Below, in pieces: positions 33,234-41,918 of a stretch of DNA of 64,000 nt; positions within the stretch are counted from its first letter, which is position 1, and the number at the start of each line of letters is the position of its first letter. Position numbers and translations under genes: made by a program. The notes beneath the pieces were generated by a model. It worked only from the letters and a program-made list of their open reading frames with translations, searched no databases and had not been told where the DNA came from. Source of the DNA: B73-G16 sp964611295 (GTDB lineage Bacteria > Desulfobacterota > B13-G15); NCBI GenBank assembly GCA_964611295.1, contig CAZSWV010000007.1:1-64000 (forward strand), read 5' to 3'.

Positions 33234-33493
33234 ATTCCTGAGATTAGCCCTTCGACTTCCTTCAATTGAGGTACGTCTCCTGCCCATCTGGCTATTATCC
33301 TCTCTTCGGGATCTTCTACAAGGATGGTAGGGGTAGCCTGAATGTTGTAAAAAGCCGCTTCTGCCAAGCCGTCGGCAGTATCAAGGTCGAAGTACTCCAC
33401 TTGTACCCCACGTACTTTCAAGAGCTCTCCAATGGCCTTTGCCTGGGGACAACGTGGACAATCCCTTTTGGTGAAGATCTTTACCCTACCCAT
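33230..33493 (-). CDS. Thioredoxin/glutaredoxin-like protein linked to NrdD
   Basis: 87 residues, a minimal thioredoxin-fold protein with the redox motif CPRCP in FTKRDCPRCPQAKAIGEL (cysteines about residues 12 and 15) and the cis-proline in QATPTILVED. Placed between nrdD and nrdG, it may supply electrons to the reductase or repair it, in the manner of NrdH-type redoxins. Class III reductases generally use formate, so the electron donor role is inference. ATG 33493 with AGGAGGCC upstream; it overlaps nrdG by four bases. Confidence 0.88.
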   Translation of the reverse strand: MGRVKIFTKRDCPRCPQAKAIGELLKVRGVQVEYFDLDTADGLAEAAFYNIQATPTILVEDPEERIIARWAGDVPQLKEVEGLISGI

Positions 33494-33505
33494 AGATGGC
33501 CTCCT

Positions 33506-35623
33506 CTAATGGACGCTTGTAGCCCACTCTGCTTCCCTTTCAAAAAAGCCTTGGTTTCTAAACCTATCCCTTAATTCGCCAAGCTTACCCTTATTCCACT
33601 GGGATATCTTGCTGAAGTAACCGGTGATCCTAGTGATCCCTTCTACTTCCTCTGAACCACAGTAAGGACACCTATCCCTTAGGCCCCTGCTGGTCTTACA
33701 ACAGGTGATGCAACTAGTGAACTCTGGTGAAAAGGTTATTTGGTCGTTCTGGGTGAGTTCAAAGACCTTCCTGACGAACTTGGCCAAAGAGGCTGCCGAA
33801 GGCCTTTGTTCCCCCAGCCATATGTGGGTTATGGCACCAGCCTCAATAAGGGGATGAAACATCCCTTCGAGTTTGACCCTTTCTATGGGGTTAAGGACAG
33901 CGGACACGTTAAGGTGTGTGGAATTGGTGTAATAGATCTCGCCGCGGCTTATATCTCCCTTTACCATATGGGCTGCCAAGGGCGAATAGTACCTCAGGTC
34001 AAGGCGCGCAAACCTGTAAGCAGTGGATTCAGCTGGGGTCTGTTCCAACACAAACCTCATGCCGTATTTCTTTTCCATTTTCTCACACAGAAGTTTTAGG
34101 TGCGCTATTACCTTTAGACCAAACTTAAGGGCCTCTTTGGATTCATGGAGCTCACGACCTGTATGGATCTTGACCATCTCGTTAAGGCCAACCATCCCTA
34201 TTAAATGCGTCACCCTCTTCATCCTCAAATAGGGTTCGCCATCGCGGTCCATGCAGAGCAGGGCCAAAGGCCCCCTCTCGCCCAAAGACAGAAGCCTTTC
34301 TATGAAGGCCCGCTTCTCCAAATGGGCACGCACCGCCAGCTCAAACAGCCGGCTTAAGTTGTCGAAAAGCTTGGCCGTATCGCCTTGGGACTCATACGCC
34401 ACTCTAGGCAGGTTGAGACTTACGTTCTGCAGGGCACAATAGCGCATCTTCCAAGGCTGGTGTGCCTCCTGAAGGTCTTGTTCGCCCAGTTTAAAGCTCA
34501 ACCTACAACATTCCGATATCTTTGCCGTGTTACCTCGGTCAAAGACAAAATACGTGTTCCCCTTTTCAGCCGCTACCTCACATATAAGGTGCAAGAAATC
34601 CTCCCAGCCCTCGGTGCGGAAAAAGTCCTCAGTTATATGCACCAAAGGCTTTGGGAAAAAGAAGGGCCTACCTACACCGTCCCCTTCCATATAGACTTCA
34701 AATAAGGCCTTTGCAAACCTCTGGGCCTCTTTCTGGTAATCACCGTACTTCTTGCCCGTGTACTCCCCTCCAGGCCCTATCGCATCTACGTCCCTGAAAT
34801 GCCTTGGTATTTCCCAATAGATGTTGAAATCAGTAAATATGGCCTGCCCACCTCGGGCTACAGCTTGCTGTGAAAACTCAAAGATCAACATCTGGGCCAA
34901 TTGTTTAAGGTCTTTGTCAGAAAGACCTTCCAGGTAAGGGGCGAAAAATACGTTTACCGCATCCCAACCTATTGCCCCCGCAAAATGACTCTGCAAGGCA
35001 GCGGCAAACTTCACCATATGGGCCAAAAGGACTTCAGGATGCTTGGCCGGCTTGGCGATGGATATGGCATTGGGAAGGTTTAAGCCAAACTTCTTTATGT
35101 ACTCCAAAGATTGTCCAGAACAATAAGGCCTGTCGATAAACCCCAAATCATGGATGTGGATGTCTCCCCTTAAATGGGCATCGGCTACCTCCTGGCTGAA
35201 GACGGCAAGAAGCGCATATTCCTTCTTTATCGCCTCGGCCAAGGTGAGGTTTGTGGCCTCAGGCCCATGGGGCACATTGGCGTTTTCCTTGTTCGGATAA
35301 AAGATCAACTGCTCCACATCATAAAGCGGCATCCCCAAACGGGTATGCTGACGCCTCACCTTTTCAAGCCCCCTCTCCACAAGCTTGGCATTGACAAGCT
35401 CACGGATCAACGGGGCCGTAACCACCATTATCCCCGACCTCCTGATGACCTCCTCCACCTCTTTACTGACCTCTACCGCCGTATCATGATCGATAAAGGT
35501 CTCCCTCAAAAGGGCATCCACTATCTTCTGACGATCCCACCCCTCCAAAACTTCTTCAGAAGTCCTAACAAATAAAGCCACCTCGGTGGGATCCTCACGC
35601 CTGTCCTTCGTAACAAAAAGCAT
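33506..35623 (-). CDS. nrdD: Anaerobic ribonucleoside-triphosphate reductase (class III)
   Basis: 705 residues. Converts NTPs to dNTPs under strict anaerobiosis with a glycyl radical. The N-terminal ~90 residues look like an ATP-cone allosteric domain (GWDRQKIVDALLRETFIDHD). The barrel follows (FIDRPYCSGQSLEYIKKFG). A C-terminal zinc site of four cysteines (CITCCKTSRGLRDRCPYCGS) precedes the glycyl radical loop RITGYFSK, with the radical glycine at about residue 668. Start ATG 35623 has GGAGG upstream. Its promoter contains an NrdR box (see 35656-35684), so deoxynucleotide-dependent repression is predicted. Confidence 0.97.
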   Translation of the reverse strand: MLFVTKDRREDPTEVALFVRTSEEVLEGWDRQKIVDALLRETFIDHDTAVEVSKEVEEVIRRSGIMVVTAPLIRELVNAKLVERGLEKVRRQHTRLGMPLYDVEQLIFYPNKENANVPHGPEATNLTLAEAIKKEYALLAVFSQEVADAHLRGDIHIHDLGFIDRPYCSGQSLEYIKKFGLNLPNAISIAKPAKHPEVLLAHMVKFAAALQSHFAGAIGWDAVNVFFAPYLEGLSDKDLKQLAQMLIFEFSQQAVARGGQAIFTDFNIYWEIPRHFRDVDAIGPGGEYTGKKYGDYQKEAQRFAKALFEVYMEGDGVGRPFFFPKPLVHITEDFFRTEGWEDFLHLICEVAAEKGNTYFVFDRGNTAKISECCRLSFKLGEQDLQEAHQPWKMRYCALQNVSLNLPRVAYESQGDTAKLFDNLSRLFELAVRAHLEKRAFIERLLSLGERGPLALLCMDRDGEPYLRMKRVTHLIGMVGLNEMVKIHTGRELHESKEALKFGLKVIAHLKLLCEKMEKKYGMRFVLEQTPAESTAYRFARLDLRYYSPLAAHMVKGDISRGEIYYTNSTHLNVSAVLNPIERVKLEGMFHPLIEAGAITHIWLGEQRPSAASLAKFVRKVFELTQNDQITFSPEFTSCITCCKTSRGLRDRCPYCGSEEVEGITRITGYFSKISQWNKGKLGELRDRFRNQGFFEREAEWATSVH

Positions 35624-35655
35624 GCCTCAACCTCCATATGTTGAGTCTGTTAGAT

Positions 35656-35684
35656 TCAATAGCACTAAATATAGTGTATGTCAA
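35656..35684 (-). promoter_or_regulatory. nrdD promoter
   Basis: TTGACA (35684-35679), 17 bases, TATTGA (35661-35656) on the minus strand. Transcription would start near 35649, about 26 bases before the nrdD ATG. The spacer is almost entirely occupied by the NrdR box. Confidence 0.7.
35662..35677. promoter_or_regulatory. NrdR box (repressor operator)
   Basis: GCACTAAATATAGTGT matches 14 of 16 positions of the known NrdR consensus ACACTATATATAGTGT. It lies exactly between the -35 and -10 boxes of nrdD. NrdR sites normally come in pairs about 31 bases apart; I could not find a second one, so the site may be single or its partner divergent. Because it also lies upstream of the plus-strand DUF3343 gene, it could affect that gene too. 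Confidence 0.7.
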
Positions 35685-35738
35685 GGGTTCAGATGCAGGT
35701 GGGGTTTGTGGTATATTTGGGTTGTGGGGGAGAGGGTT

Positions 35739-35939
35739 TTGCTTTTTTTCTCGGTCAGTGGTGTGATGAAGGCCGAGAAGTTGTTGAAGCAGGCTGGTGT
35801 TCCTTATAAGTTGATACCTGTGCCGCGTCATTTGAGTTCTGACTGTGGTATTGCTCTGAAGTTCAATAAAGACGATGAGGGACGGGTCTTCGAGGTCCTA
35901 GAGGGTAAGGTAGAGGTAGTGGGAGTTTATGACCTTTGA
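35739..35939 (+). CDS. DUF3343, putative Se/S carrier-like protein
   Basis: About 66 residues. Hydrophobic start (LLFFSVSGVM), then KAEKLLKQAGVPYKLIPVPRHLSSDCGIALKF split by the family signature PVPRHLSSDCGIAL, whose single cysteine is the candidate selenium/sulfur carrier. PF11823 (DUF3343) is annotated as a putative Se/S carrier. I chose TTG 35739 because GGGGGAGAGG ends four bases upstream; GTG 35724 is also possible, and the ATG at 35766 would remove the first strand. It ends overlapping the nitroreductase gene by 11 bases. With selA in the same window it suggests an active selenium pathway. Confidence 0.8.
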   Translation: MLFFSVSGVMKAEKLLKQAGVPYKLIPVPRHLSSDCGIALKFNKDDEGRVFEVLEGKVEVVGVYDL

Positions 35940-36453
35940 GGGGGAAAAGGTGGAGACGCTTGAGGCCATAAGGTCCAGGCGTAGTGTTAGGAAGTTCAAG
36001 GCCTTATTGCCCTCTGAAGAATTGGTGAAGAAGGTGCTCGAAGCGGGTATATGGGCACCTTCTGGCATGAACAACCAACCTTGGGCCTTTGTCTTAGTAA
36101 AGGACAAGACCGTAAGGGAGGAGCTGTCAAAACTAACCCTTTATTCAGATATCATACTTTCGGCTCCCTTATGTATAGCGGTCTTTTTAGACCACAGGAA
36201 GTCTTACGATTACGTGAAAGACGTCCAATCCACAGGGGCTTGCATTCAAAACATGCTCCTTGCCGCTCACGACCTTGGGCTTGGAGCAGTCTGGCTTGGG
36301 GAGATTCTGAAGAACAAAGAGGCTGTAAGGAAGCTCCTCAAAGTCCCACAAGACTGTGAACTTATGGCCGTTGTGGCCTTGGGTTACCCTGATGAAGCCC
36401 CTCCTTCTGGAAAGAGGCGTCCCTTGGAGTCCTTCCTGATAGGGACCTTTTGA
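35929..36453 (+). CDS. Nitroreductase-family FMN oxidoreductase
   Basis: 174 residues of the NfsB/FRP-like fold. RSRRSVRKFKA at the N-terminus binds FMN phosphate, followed by AGIWAPSGMNNQPWAFVLVKD and AAHDLGLGAVWLGE, all typical. It probably uses NAD(P)H or reduced ferredoxin to reduce quinone, nitro or other small substrates; the physiological one is unknown. It overlaps the DUF3343 gene upstream and ResB downstream by four bases (ATGA), so the three are co-translated. Confidence 0.9.
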   Translation: MTFEGEKVETLEAIRSRRSVRKFKALLPSEELVKKVLEAGIWAPSGMNNQPWAFVLVKDKTVREELSKLTLYSDIILSAPLCIAVFLDHRKSYDYVKDVQSTGACIQNMLLAAHDLGLGAVWLGEILKNKEAVRKLLKVPQDCELMAVVALGYPDEAPPSGKRRPLESFLIGTF

Positions 36454-37457
36454 AGAAAATGAAGCACTTCTTCACCTCAGTGAAGACAACCGTTTTTCTT
36501 TTATTGATCCTTGCTGTGCTTATGGTCCTTGGGACCTTAATCCCACAGGGCATGCCGGAGTTCGAATACCTTAAGCGTTATCCATCGATCCTGGCAAAGG
36601 CCATTTTACTGCTCGGTATATACGACATTTATCGTTGTTGGTGGTTTGTGGGGGCCCTTTTCTTGTTAGCGGTGAACATCTCGGTATGTTTCGTTTACCG
36701 GATATGGAAGGTTTCCTTAAAGAAAGGCTCTCGCCCTCTAGGGCTTTATATGGTCCATTTGGGACTTATTGGCATCGTGTTAGGGGGGCTTTTAACAGCA
36801 CTTTTTGGTTTTCGAGGTTACATAGAACTTGAGGAAGGGAGTGGTACGGATGTGCTAAGGGCCGGAAAGGCAAAGTTCCGTCTTCCTTTTGAGGTATATT
36901 GTGAAAGGTTTGAAGTGGAATTTTGGCCCAATGGGACACCTAAGGACTTCGTAAGTTACCTTACGCTTAAAAGCGGGCAGAAGACACTCCTTGAAAGGGC
37001 AAAGGTGAGGGTAAACCATCCCCTTACCTTTGAGGGCTTTACCTTTTACCAGTCCTCTTACGGTAAGTCGCAAAAGGTTAAGTTCCAAATCCACCACAAA
37101 GGTGAGACCTTAGACGTATCCCTCTCAAAAGGCGAGATCTTCTCTTTGGGGGAAGGACTTAGCCTTGGGGTGATGAAGTTGGTGGGCAATCCCGATGAAG
37201 TCCCGCAGGGTGCTTACGTGGTCCTTTTTGGCAAAGGTCCACCGAAAGGCTTATGGGTTATAAGGGAAGGGCAAATGGAGGTCGAAGGTATGAAGTTGTA
37301 TTTCAAAGGTGGGGAACTCCGTTATTGGACTGGGCTTCAGGTCTCACGGGACCCAGGAGCGAAGGTGGTCTTTGCAGGCGGGGTGTTGACCTTGATCGGC
37401 CTTTTGTCCCTCTATTTATTCCCTAAGTCCAAGGACAAGGGAGATGGGCAAAGTTAA
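36450..37457 (+). CDS. ResB-like cytochrome c biogenesis protein
   Basis: 335 residues with three N-terminal membrane helices (TTVFLLLILAVLMVLGTLIP, ILLLGIYDIYRCWWFVGALF, MVHLGLIGIVLGGLLTALFG) and one at the C-terminus (VVFAGGVLTLIGLLSLYLFP), enclosing a periplasmic domain with FYQSSYGKSQKV. ResB with ResC/CcsA delivers haem to apocytochrome c (system II). No ccsA is adjacent, so its partner lies elsewhere or the protein has another role. It is shorter than many ResB proteins but has the conserved helices. It overlaps purQ by 14 bases. Confidence 0.85.
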   Translation: MKKMKHFFTSVKTTVFLLLILAVLMVLGTLIPQGMPEFEYLKRYPSILAKAILLLGIYDIYRCWWFVGALFLLAVNISVCFVYRIWKVSLKKGSRPLGLYMVHLGLIGIVLGGLLTALFGFRGYIELEEGSGTDVLRAGKAKFRLPFEVYCERFEVEFWPNGTPKDFVSYLTLKSGQKTLLERAKVRVNHPLTFEGFTFYQSSYGKSQKVKFQIHHKGETLDVSLSKGEIFSLGEGLSLGVMKLVGNPDEVPQGAYVVLFGKGPPKGLWVIREGQMEVEGMKLYFKGGELRYWTGLQVSRDPGAKVVFAGGVLTLIGLLSLYLFPKSKDKGDGQS

Positions 37458-38259
37458 GGCCTTGGTTTTGGCGGGAAACGGGATAAACTGCGAATATGAG
37501 ACGGCCTATGCCTTAAGGTTAGTCGGGGCAGATGTCTCTATTGTTTACCTATATGAACTCTTCGAAGGGGGAGTGGACATAAGGCGTTTTCATATCTTGT
37601 GTTTTCCAGGTGGGTTCCTTGACGGGGATGACCTAGGGGCTGCCAAGGCCTGTGCCCATAGGTTCCGCTATGCGCGGATAAAGGCAACGGGAGAACGCCT
37701 TTGGGATCACTTAGTGGAGTTCATCGAAAACGGGGGCTTGATCTTAGGGATATGTAACGGTTTCCAATTATTGGTGAAAATGGGCCTGATACCTGCCTTA
37801 GGGGTGCCTTATGGAGAACAGCAGGCAAGTTTTACCTTTAACGACTCTGGACGTTTTGAGGACCGATGGGTATGGCTGAAGGTGAACCCCTCAAGGTGTG
37901 TTTTTACCGAGGGGCTCAAAGGCCTTTACCTGCCTGTAAGACATGGGGAAGGCAAGTTCGTTTTTAAGGACAGCTCCTTATTGGAACTGTTAAGCAAAAA
38001 CGGCCAGTTGGTCCTCCAGTACAGCGACCCTCAATATAACCCCACTATGGAATACCCCTTAAACCCCAATGGCTCTCAAGGGGCCATAGCAGGGATATGT
38101 GATCCCACAGGGAGGATCTTCGGGATGATGCCTCACCCTGAGGCCTTTTTACATTTCACCAACCATCCTAGGTGGAAGAGAGAACCTCTGCCCGAAGTGG
38201 GCCAAGGGCTTGAGATCTTCAAAAGGGGTGTTGACTACGTAAAAAAGAACGTCCTCTGA
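37444..38259 (+). CDS. purQ: Phosphoribosylformylglycinamidine synthase glutaminase subunit PurQ
   Basis: 271 residues, a class I glutamine amidotransferase supplying ammonia to PurL in purine synthesis. The nucleophile is the cysteine in LILGICNGFQLLVKMGL, and the His-Glu pair is in MMPHPEAFLHF. It is a little longer than typical bacterial PurQ (about 225-235), with an extended region before the C-terminus, as in archaeal and deltaproteobacterial forms. Neither purL nor purS is adjacent. The HU/IHF gene follows 14 bases later. Confidence 0.92.
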   Translation: MGKVKALVLAGNGINCEYETAYALRLVGADVSIVYLYELFEGGVDIRRFHILCFPGGFLDGDDLGAAKACAHRFRYARIKATGERLWDHLVEFIENGGLILGICNGFQLLVKMGLIPALGVPYGEQQASFTFNDSGRFEDRWVWLKVNPSRCVFTEGLKGLYLPVRHGEGKFVFKDSSLLELLSKNGQLVLQYSDPQYNPTMEYPLNPNGSQGAIAGICDPTGRIFGMMPHPEAFLHFTNHPRWKREPLPEVGQGLEIFKRGVDYVKKNVL

Positions 38260-38273
38260 AGGAGGTAAGCCAG

Positions 38274-38573
38274 ATGAACAAATCCCAGTTGATTGCTGAA
38301 CTTGCCAAAAAAATGGACATAAGCCAAAGGGAGGCAAAAGTCATAGTGGATACGGTCTTCGAAGGGCTTGAAGAGGCGCTTATAAAAGGGGAAAAGGTGG
38401 AACTCAGGGACTTCGGGATATTCTTCGTCAGGGAACATAAGGAGTTTTCTAGGAAAAACCCCCGTACGGGTAAAACAATAAAGGTACCCCGCCGTAGGTT
38501 CCCGCGTTTCAGAGAAGCAAAAGCCTTAAAGGAATTCATAAACAGTGTGGACGATCAACCCAAATCCCAATAA
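38274..38573 (+). CDS. HU/IHF-family DNA-binding protein
   Basis: 99 residues of the bacterial histone-like family: MNKSQLIAELAKKMDISQRE, then GEKVELRDFGIFFVREHKE and the DNA-binding arm signature RKNPRTGKTIKVPRRRFPRF. The arm tip proline and the longer C-terminus are closer to IHF-alpha than to HU, so it may bend DNA site-specifically. ATG 38274 has GGAGG nine bases upstream. It converges on the deacetylase gene with a 19-base 3' overlap, the third such convergent overlap here. Confidence 0.92.
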   Translation: MNKSQLIAELAKKMDISQREAKVIVDTVFEGLEEALIKGEKVELRDFGIFFVREHKEFSRKNPRTGKTIKVPRRRFPRFREAKALKEFINSVDDQPKSQ

Positions 38574-39595
38574 GGCCTAAGCGGTTCCCTAAAGGTATCA
38601 AGAAGCTGCCGGATACGCCCCAAGGCCTGGTCCTCCTCCTTCATGATTGCTTTGCCATCGAAAAGCATCTCGTCGGCTAGACGCCTTAGGACGTATTCGA
38701 CACATCTTGCTAGCCCTTCTACGTGATAACCCCCTTCAAGTGCAAACACAATAGGAACGCCTAGTTCGGCTGCCAGACTCAACAATAGGTCAGTCAAACG
38801 CCAAAATCCCCTTTCGGTCACCTTCATCCCACCCAGGGGATCCCTGTAGTAGGGGTCAAAGCCTGCCGAGACCAATATCAATTGAGGGTTAAACTTCCTT
38901 GCAATAGGCAAAAGGTGGTGGCGAAAGAGGTTGGCGTAGTCAAGGTCATCACAACCTATCCTCAGGGGACAGTTCACAGTGAAACCCTTACCTTCCCCAT
39001 CTCCGATCTCCTTATAGTGCCCGGTGCCAGGATAATATGGATACTGATGGGTTGAAAAATAAAGCACTGTCGGGTCCTCCCAGAAGGCCTTTTGGGTACC
39101 ATTGCCGTGATGGAGATCCCAATCTACAATTAGGACCTTCCTTAACCCGTGGACGCGTTGTGCGTACCTGGCAGCGACGGCTACGTTGTTGAAGAGGCAA
39201 AAACCCATCGCACGATCTCTTTCGGCATGGTGTCCAGGCGGCCTCACTAAGGCAAAGGCCCTCCCCTGCCCCTGCCTTAAGGACCAATCTACAGCCTCAA
39301 GAACCCCACCCACTGCCAAAAGGGCTACTTCATAGCTATAGGGACATGTAGATGTATCTGGGTCAAGCTGTACATGGGGTTTGCCCGAAGTGGAAGCTAT
39401 AAGTTCGACGTAGGATGCCTCATGCACCCATAGGAGTTCTTCGTAGGTTGCAGGCCTTGGCTCAATCAACTCGTAAATAGGTCCAAGGGACTCTATGGCC
39501 TTATATATGGCCTCAAGCCTTTTGGGACTTTCAGGATGAAAAGGGCCCATTTGGTGGAGCATATAACGCTTGTCGACTACTACACCTACTTTCAT
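38555..39595 (-). CDS. Histone deacetylase-family (acetylpolyamine/acetoin-type) amidohydrolase
   Basis: 346 residues with zinc-binding signatures of the arginase/deacetylase fold: HPESPKRLEAI near residue 20, RPPGHHAERDRAMGFCLFNN (catalytic His pair), VLIVDWDLHHGNGTQKAFW (Asp and His ligands) and VSAGFDPYYRDPLG (Asp ligand). Bacterial members deacetylate polyamines, acetylated proteins or acetyl-CoA synthetase. It overlaps the dehydratase subunit gene by four bases and is the last gene of the dctPQM/dehydratase operon, so it may remove an acyl group from the imported compound or regulate acyl-CoA enzymes by deacetylation; this is inference. Confidence 0.92.
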   Translation of the reverse strand: MKVGVVVDKRYMLHQMGPFHPESPKRLEAIYKAIESLGPIYELIEPRPATYEELLWVHEASYVELIASTSGKPHVQLDPDTSTCPYSYEVALLAVGGVLEAVDWSLRQGQGRAFALVRPPGHHAERDRAMGFCLFNNVAVAARYAQRVHGLRKVLIVDWDLHHGNGTQKAFWEDPTVLYFSTHQYPYYPGTGHYKEIGDGEGKGFTVNCPLRIGCDDLDYANLFRHHLLPIARKFNPQLILVSAGFDPYYRDPLGGMKVTERGFWRLTDLLLSLAAELGVPIVFALEGGYHVEGLARCVEYVLRRLADEMLFDGKAIMKEEDQALGRIRQLLDTFREPLRPYWDLG

Positions 39596-40791
39596 CTGTT
39601 GAGTTCCTCCAGGAGCTCTAAATAGGCCTCTATCCGAGTCCTTACCTGGGCTTCCGAGTAAAAACGTGGATCACCCATATCTGCCTCAAAGACCAAGGCT
39701 GGGATGCCTGTTTTCTGAGTTAGCAAATCCCTCAACTCGTGAACGGCAAAGGACACAGCTTTACAGCTCCGGTTTATGAACATGATCATACCGTTCAAGT
39801 CATAACGTTTGAAGAGTTCGTAGGCCATATCGGCCCTCTCTTCGAGTGTGACGTTCGAGAAACCCGATACGTAGTTCTCCGCCAGGGTCACAAGAGGATC
39901 CTTTTCTAGGTCAAACTCGTGAGCCCAGTCGTGAACGTAAAGGGATGTGAGGATCGCCGCTCCATAAGAGGCCAATAGTTCGAAGTGATCTCGGAACTTG
40001 AACCATATGGGTAAGTTCTCCCAGTAGAGCCTAAACCTCTCGCCTTTTACGGCGGCCTCCCCTTTTTTTGCCTTTTGTTCGATTTCTTCCACTAGGGTAC
40101 GATAATAAAGGACAGCCTGAGGAGTACCCCTTAAGTAGACGATGATGGCCATATGGATCAAGGCGTCAAAGATGGTGATAGGCGAAGGCTTATGGGAGGC
40201 CATGTCGAGGAATTTCCTATAGAGCCGACATGCTTCATCTGAGAGTCTTATCACCTCCCTAAGCCTATCGTAATCAAAGGGCCTCCCTGTGAGTTCTTCC
40301 AAAGAAGATATGAGTTCCCTTAATTGTCTCACACAGTAAGACAAGATGTCCCGTCTTGCTGCTTCATCCCTTATCCACTGAGGCGTGTCGAAGACAAAGA
40401 GCGGGACTCGATACCTCCTGGCAAGCACTTCGAACCATTTGACCAAGGTAAAACACTGTGCGTTACAGGCCAGTAGGAAATCCGGATCAGGTATACCCCC
40501 TGTGGGACTCTTCCCCGTTTCCCGGAAACCTAGGTCACATCTAGCATAGGCACAAAGATGGGAGGTGTAACCCTGACGTTCTATCGCCTCTGAAAGTTCT
40601 GAACACAACCGCTTTGTTATAAGGGAAACGGCGTGGTTTTCGGGGTATATAGGGATGATGTCATGGGCCACGAGGATCTCCACTGGTGATACAGCTGTCG
40701 TGTAGGCCACAAACTTACCGACCTCTCGAGCGTTACGAGCTGCACTCAGGTATTCTTCGGTGAGCTTTCGGCCAAGTTCTCTACTGTTCAT
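39592..40791 (-). CDS. 2-hydroxyacyl-CoA dehydratase / benzoyl-CoA reductase-family subunit (first)
   Basis: 399 residues of the HgdB/BcrB superfamily (PF06050), which binds a [4Fe-4S] cluster for ATP-driven or radical-type reductive chemistry on acyl-CoAs. Cysteines expected to be cluster ligands are C80 (TSHLCAYARCDLGF), C113 (LLACNAQCFTLVKWFE) and C343 (FINRSCKAVSFAVHEL), all present. It overlaps the second subunit gene by 11 bases. There is no activator ATPase (HgdC/BcrAD type) in the window, so either it lies elsewhere or the pair does not use one. Substrate unknown. Confidence 0.88.
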   Translation of the reverse strand: MNSRELGRKLTEEYLSAARNAREVGKFVAYTTAVSPVEILVAHDIIPIYPENHAVSLITKRLCSELSEAIERQGYTSHLCAYARCDLGFRETGKSPTGGIPDPDFLLACNAQCFTLVKWFEVLARRYRVPLFVFDTPQWIRDEAARRDILSYCVRQLRELISSLEELTGRPFDYDRLREVIRLSDEACRLYRKFLDMASHKPSPITIFDALIHMAIIVYLRGTPQAVLYYRTLVEEIEQKAKKGEAAVKGERFRLYWENLPIWFKFRDHFELLASYGAAILTSLYVHDWAHEFDLEKDPLVTLAENYVSGFSNVTLEERADMAYELFKRYDLNGMIMFINRSCKAVSFAVHELRDLLTQKTGIPALVFEADMGDPRFYSEAQVRTRIEAYLELLEELNR

Positions 40792-41914
40792 GCTTTCCTT
40801 CCAAGACGCTTTCCTTGAAAGCCTCTATGCGCGTCTTCATCAGGGAGAGGTGCTTGGTTTGGAACTCAGTGGTCAGGACCAACATAGGGATCCCCTCAAG
40901 CCTCATCCTCCGCTTTATATCGGGCAGGTCGAAGTCCTGGGATTCACAATATTGAAGGTGTATGTAGATAAGCCCCTTTGCCCCGTAGGCCTTAACCATC
41001 TCCACAAGGTCATCTATCATCCTCCAAGGGGAGTCATGTATGGGGCTGAAATTGGGCTTCTGGAAATGGGCACGGGTAAGAGCTTCAAGCGGATCCCCCT
41101 CTTCGGGGACAAAGGAGGTTATGTACCTTGAACACGACAGTAGGTTGTCACATACTACATTCAACCCTACTTCGTCAAACAACTCCCATATCCCTTGAGG
41201 TTCTACGACGATACCCGCTAGCGCAATGGGGATCAATTCCTCACTTACTGCTTTTTTCCCTTTAAGGTCTTCAAGGACCTCTTCCAAAAGACCGGAGTGT
41301 TCGTCTTTTTCCATGTAAAAGGACGCCTTCACTATGTCAAAGAAGAGTCGATTTCCCAAAAGGCCAGGCTTTTTCCTCTTCAGGTCATACAACTCCGCCA
41401 AAAGCCTTCGGTTACGATTGTAAGCCTTTATGGCATTCCAAAGATCTGCCTCTTGGATACGACGGCCAATAAACCTCTCAAGGGCCCCTTTAAATCGCTC
41501 CAGCTCCTTCCTAAACCACTCAAAGGCCGAGGGTCTCGACAACTGACGGGGGGGCAAAAACTTATGAAAGAACTTGCCAACGGAGCGTCTCTCCCATATG
41601 TCTGAAAGGTGCTGGGTTGTGTCGTCCAGTTGGGAGACCACAAAGCCGTCGAATAAGTCCCTTCCCTGGTTTAAGGCTAGCTCTAGGCAACTCTTTGCCA
41701 GGGAACAGGTGTTGTCGGGCATAAGGGCCCCAGCAAATTTAACGGGTTCGTTGGTACCAAAGACAACTACCGGATGAAGCCCTGCCGCTGTAATGAGCTC
41801 ATGCGGCACATCTCCAGGGGTTACACCGATTAAAGGCTTTTCTCCTTTTGTTGCCTTGAGAAAACGTAAGGGGTCTCTTGAAATTTCCTTTAAGCGCTCC
41901 GTTGCCCTTTGCAT
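40781..41914 (-). CDS. 2-hydroxyacyl-CoA dehydratase / benzoyl-CoA reductase-family subunit (second)
   Basis: 377 residues, the partner subunit of the HgdB/BcrB-family pair. C70 (PDNTCSLAKSCLELAL) and C323 (YIHLQYCESQDFDLPDI) match two cluster ligands, but the middle motif, usually an N-x-C-D pattern, reads SQLDDTTQHLSD at 94-105 with no cysteine, so the Fe-S site may be altered. The C-terminal GIPMLVLTTEFQTKHLSLMKTRIEAF-type end is normal in shape. It begins five bases after the DctM stop, making the pair part of the TRAP operon. Confidence 0.85.
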   Translation of the reverse strand: MQRATERLKEISRDPLRFLKATKGEKPLIGVTPGDVPHELITAAGLHPVVVFGTNEPVKFAGALMPDNTCSLAKSCLELALNQGRDLFDGFVVSQLDDTTQHLSDIWERRSVGKFFHKFLPPRQLSRPSAFEWFRKELERFKGALERFIGRRIQEADLWNAIKAYNRNRRLLAELYDLKRKKPGLLGNRLFFDIVKASFYMEKDEHSGLLEEVLEDLKGKKAVSEELIPIALAGIVVEPQGIWELFDEVGLNVVCDNLLSCSRYITSFVPEEGDPLEALTRAHFQKPNFSPIHDSPWRMIDDLVEMVKAYGAKGLIYIHLQYCESQDFDLPDIKRRMRLEGIPMLVLTTEFQTKHLSLMKTRIEAFKESVLEGKHEQ

Positions 41915-41918
41915 AGCC

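Noticed and set aside
35624..35660. A second NrdR box 31 bases from the first
   Set aside because: Sequences at plus and minus 31 bases do not resemble the consensus; CTCAAC/GTTGAG near the nrdD ribosome binding site is an unrelated short inverted repeat.
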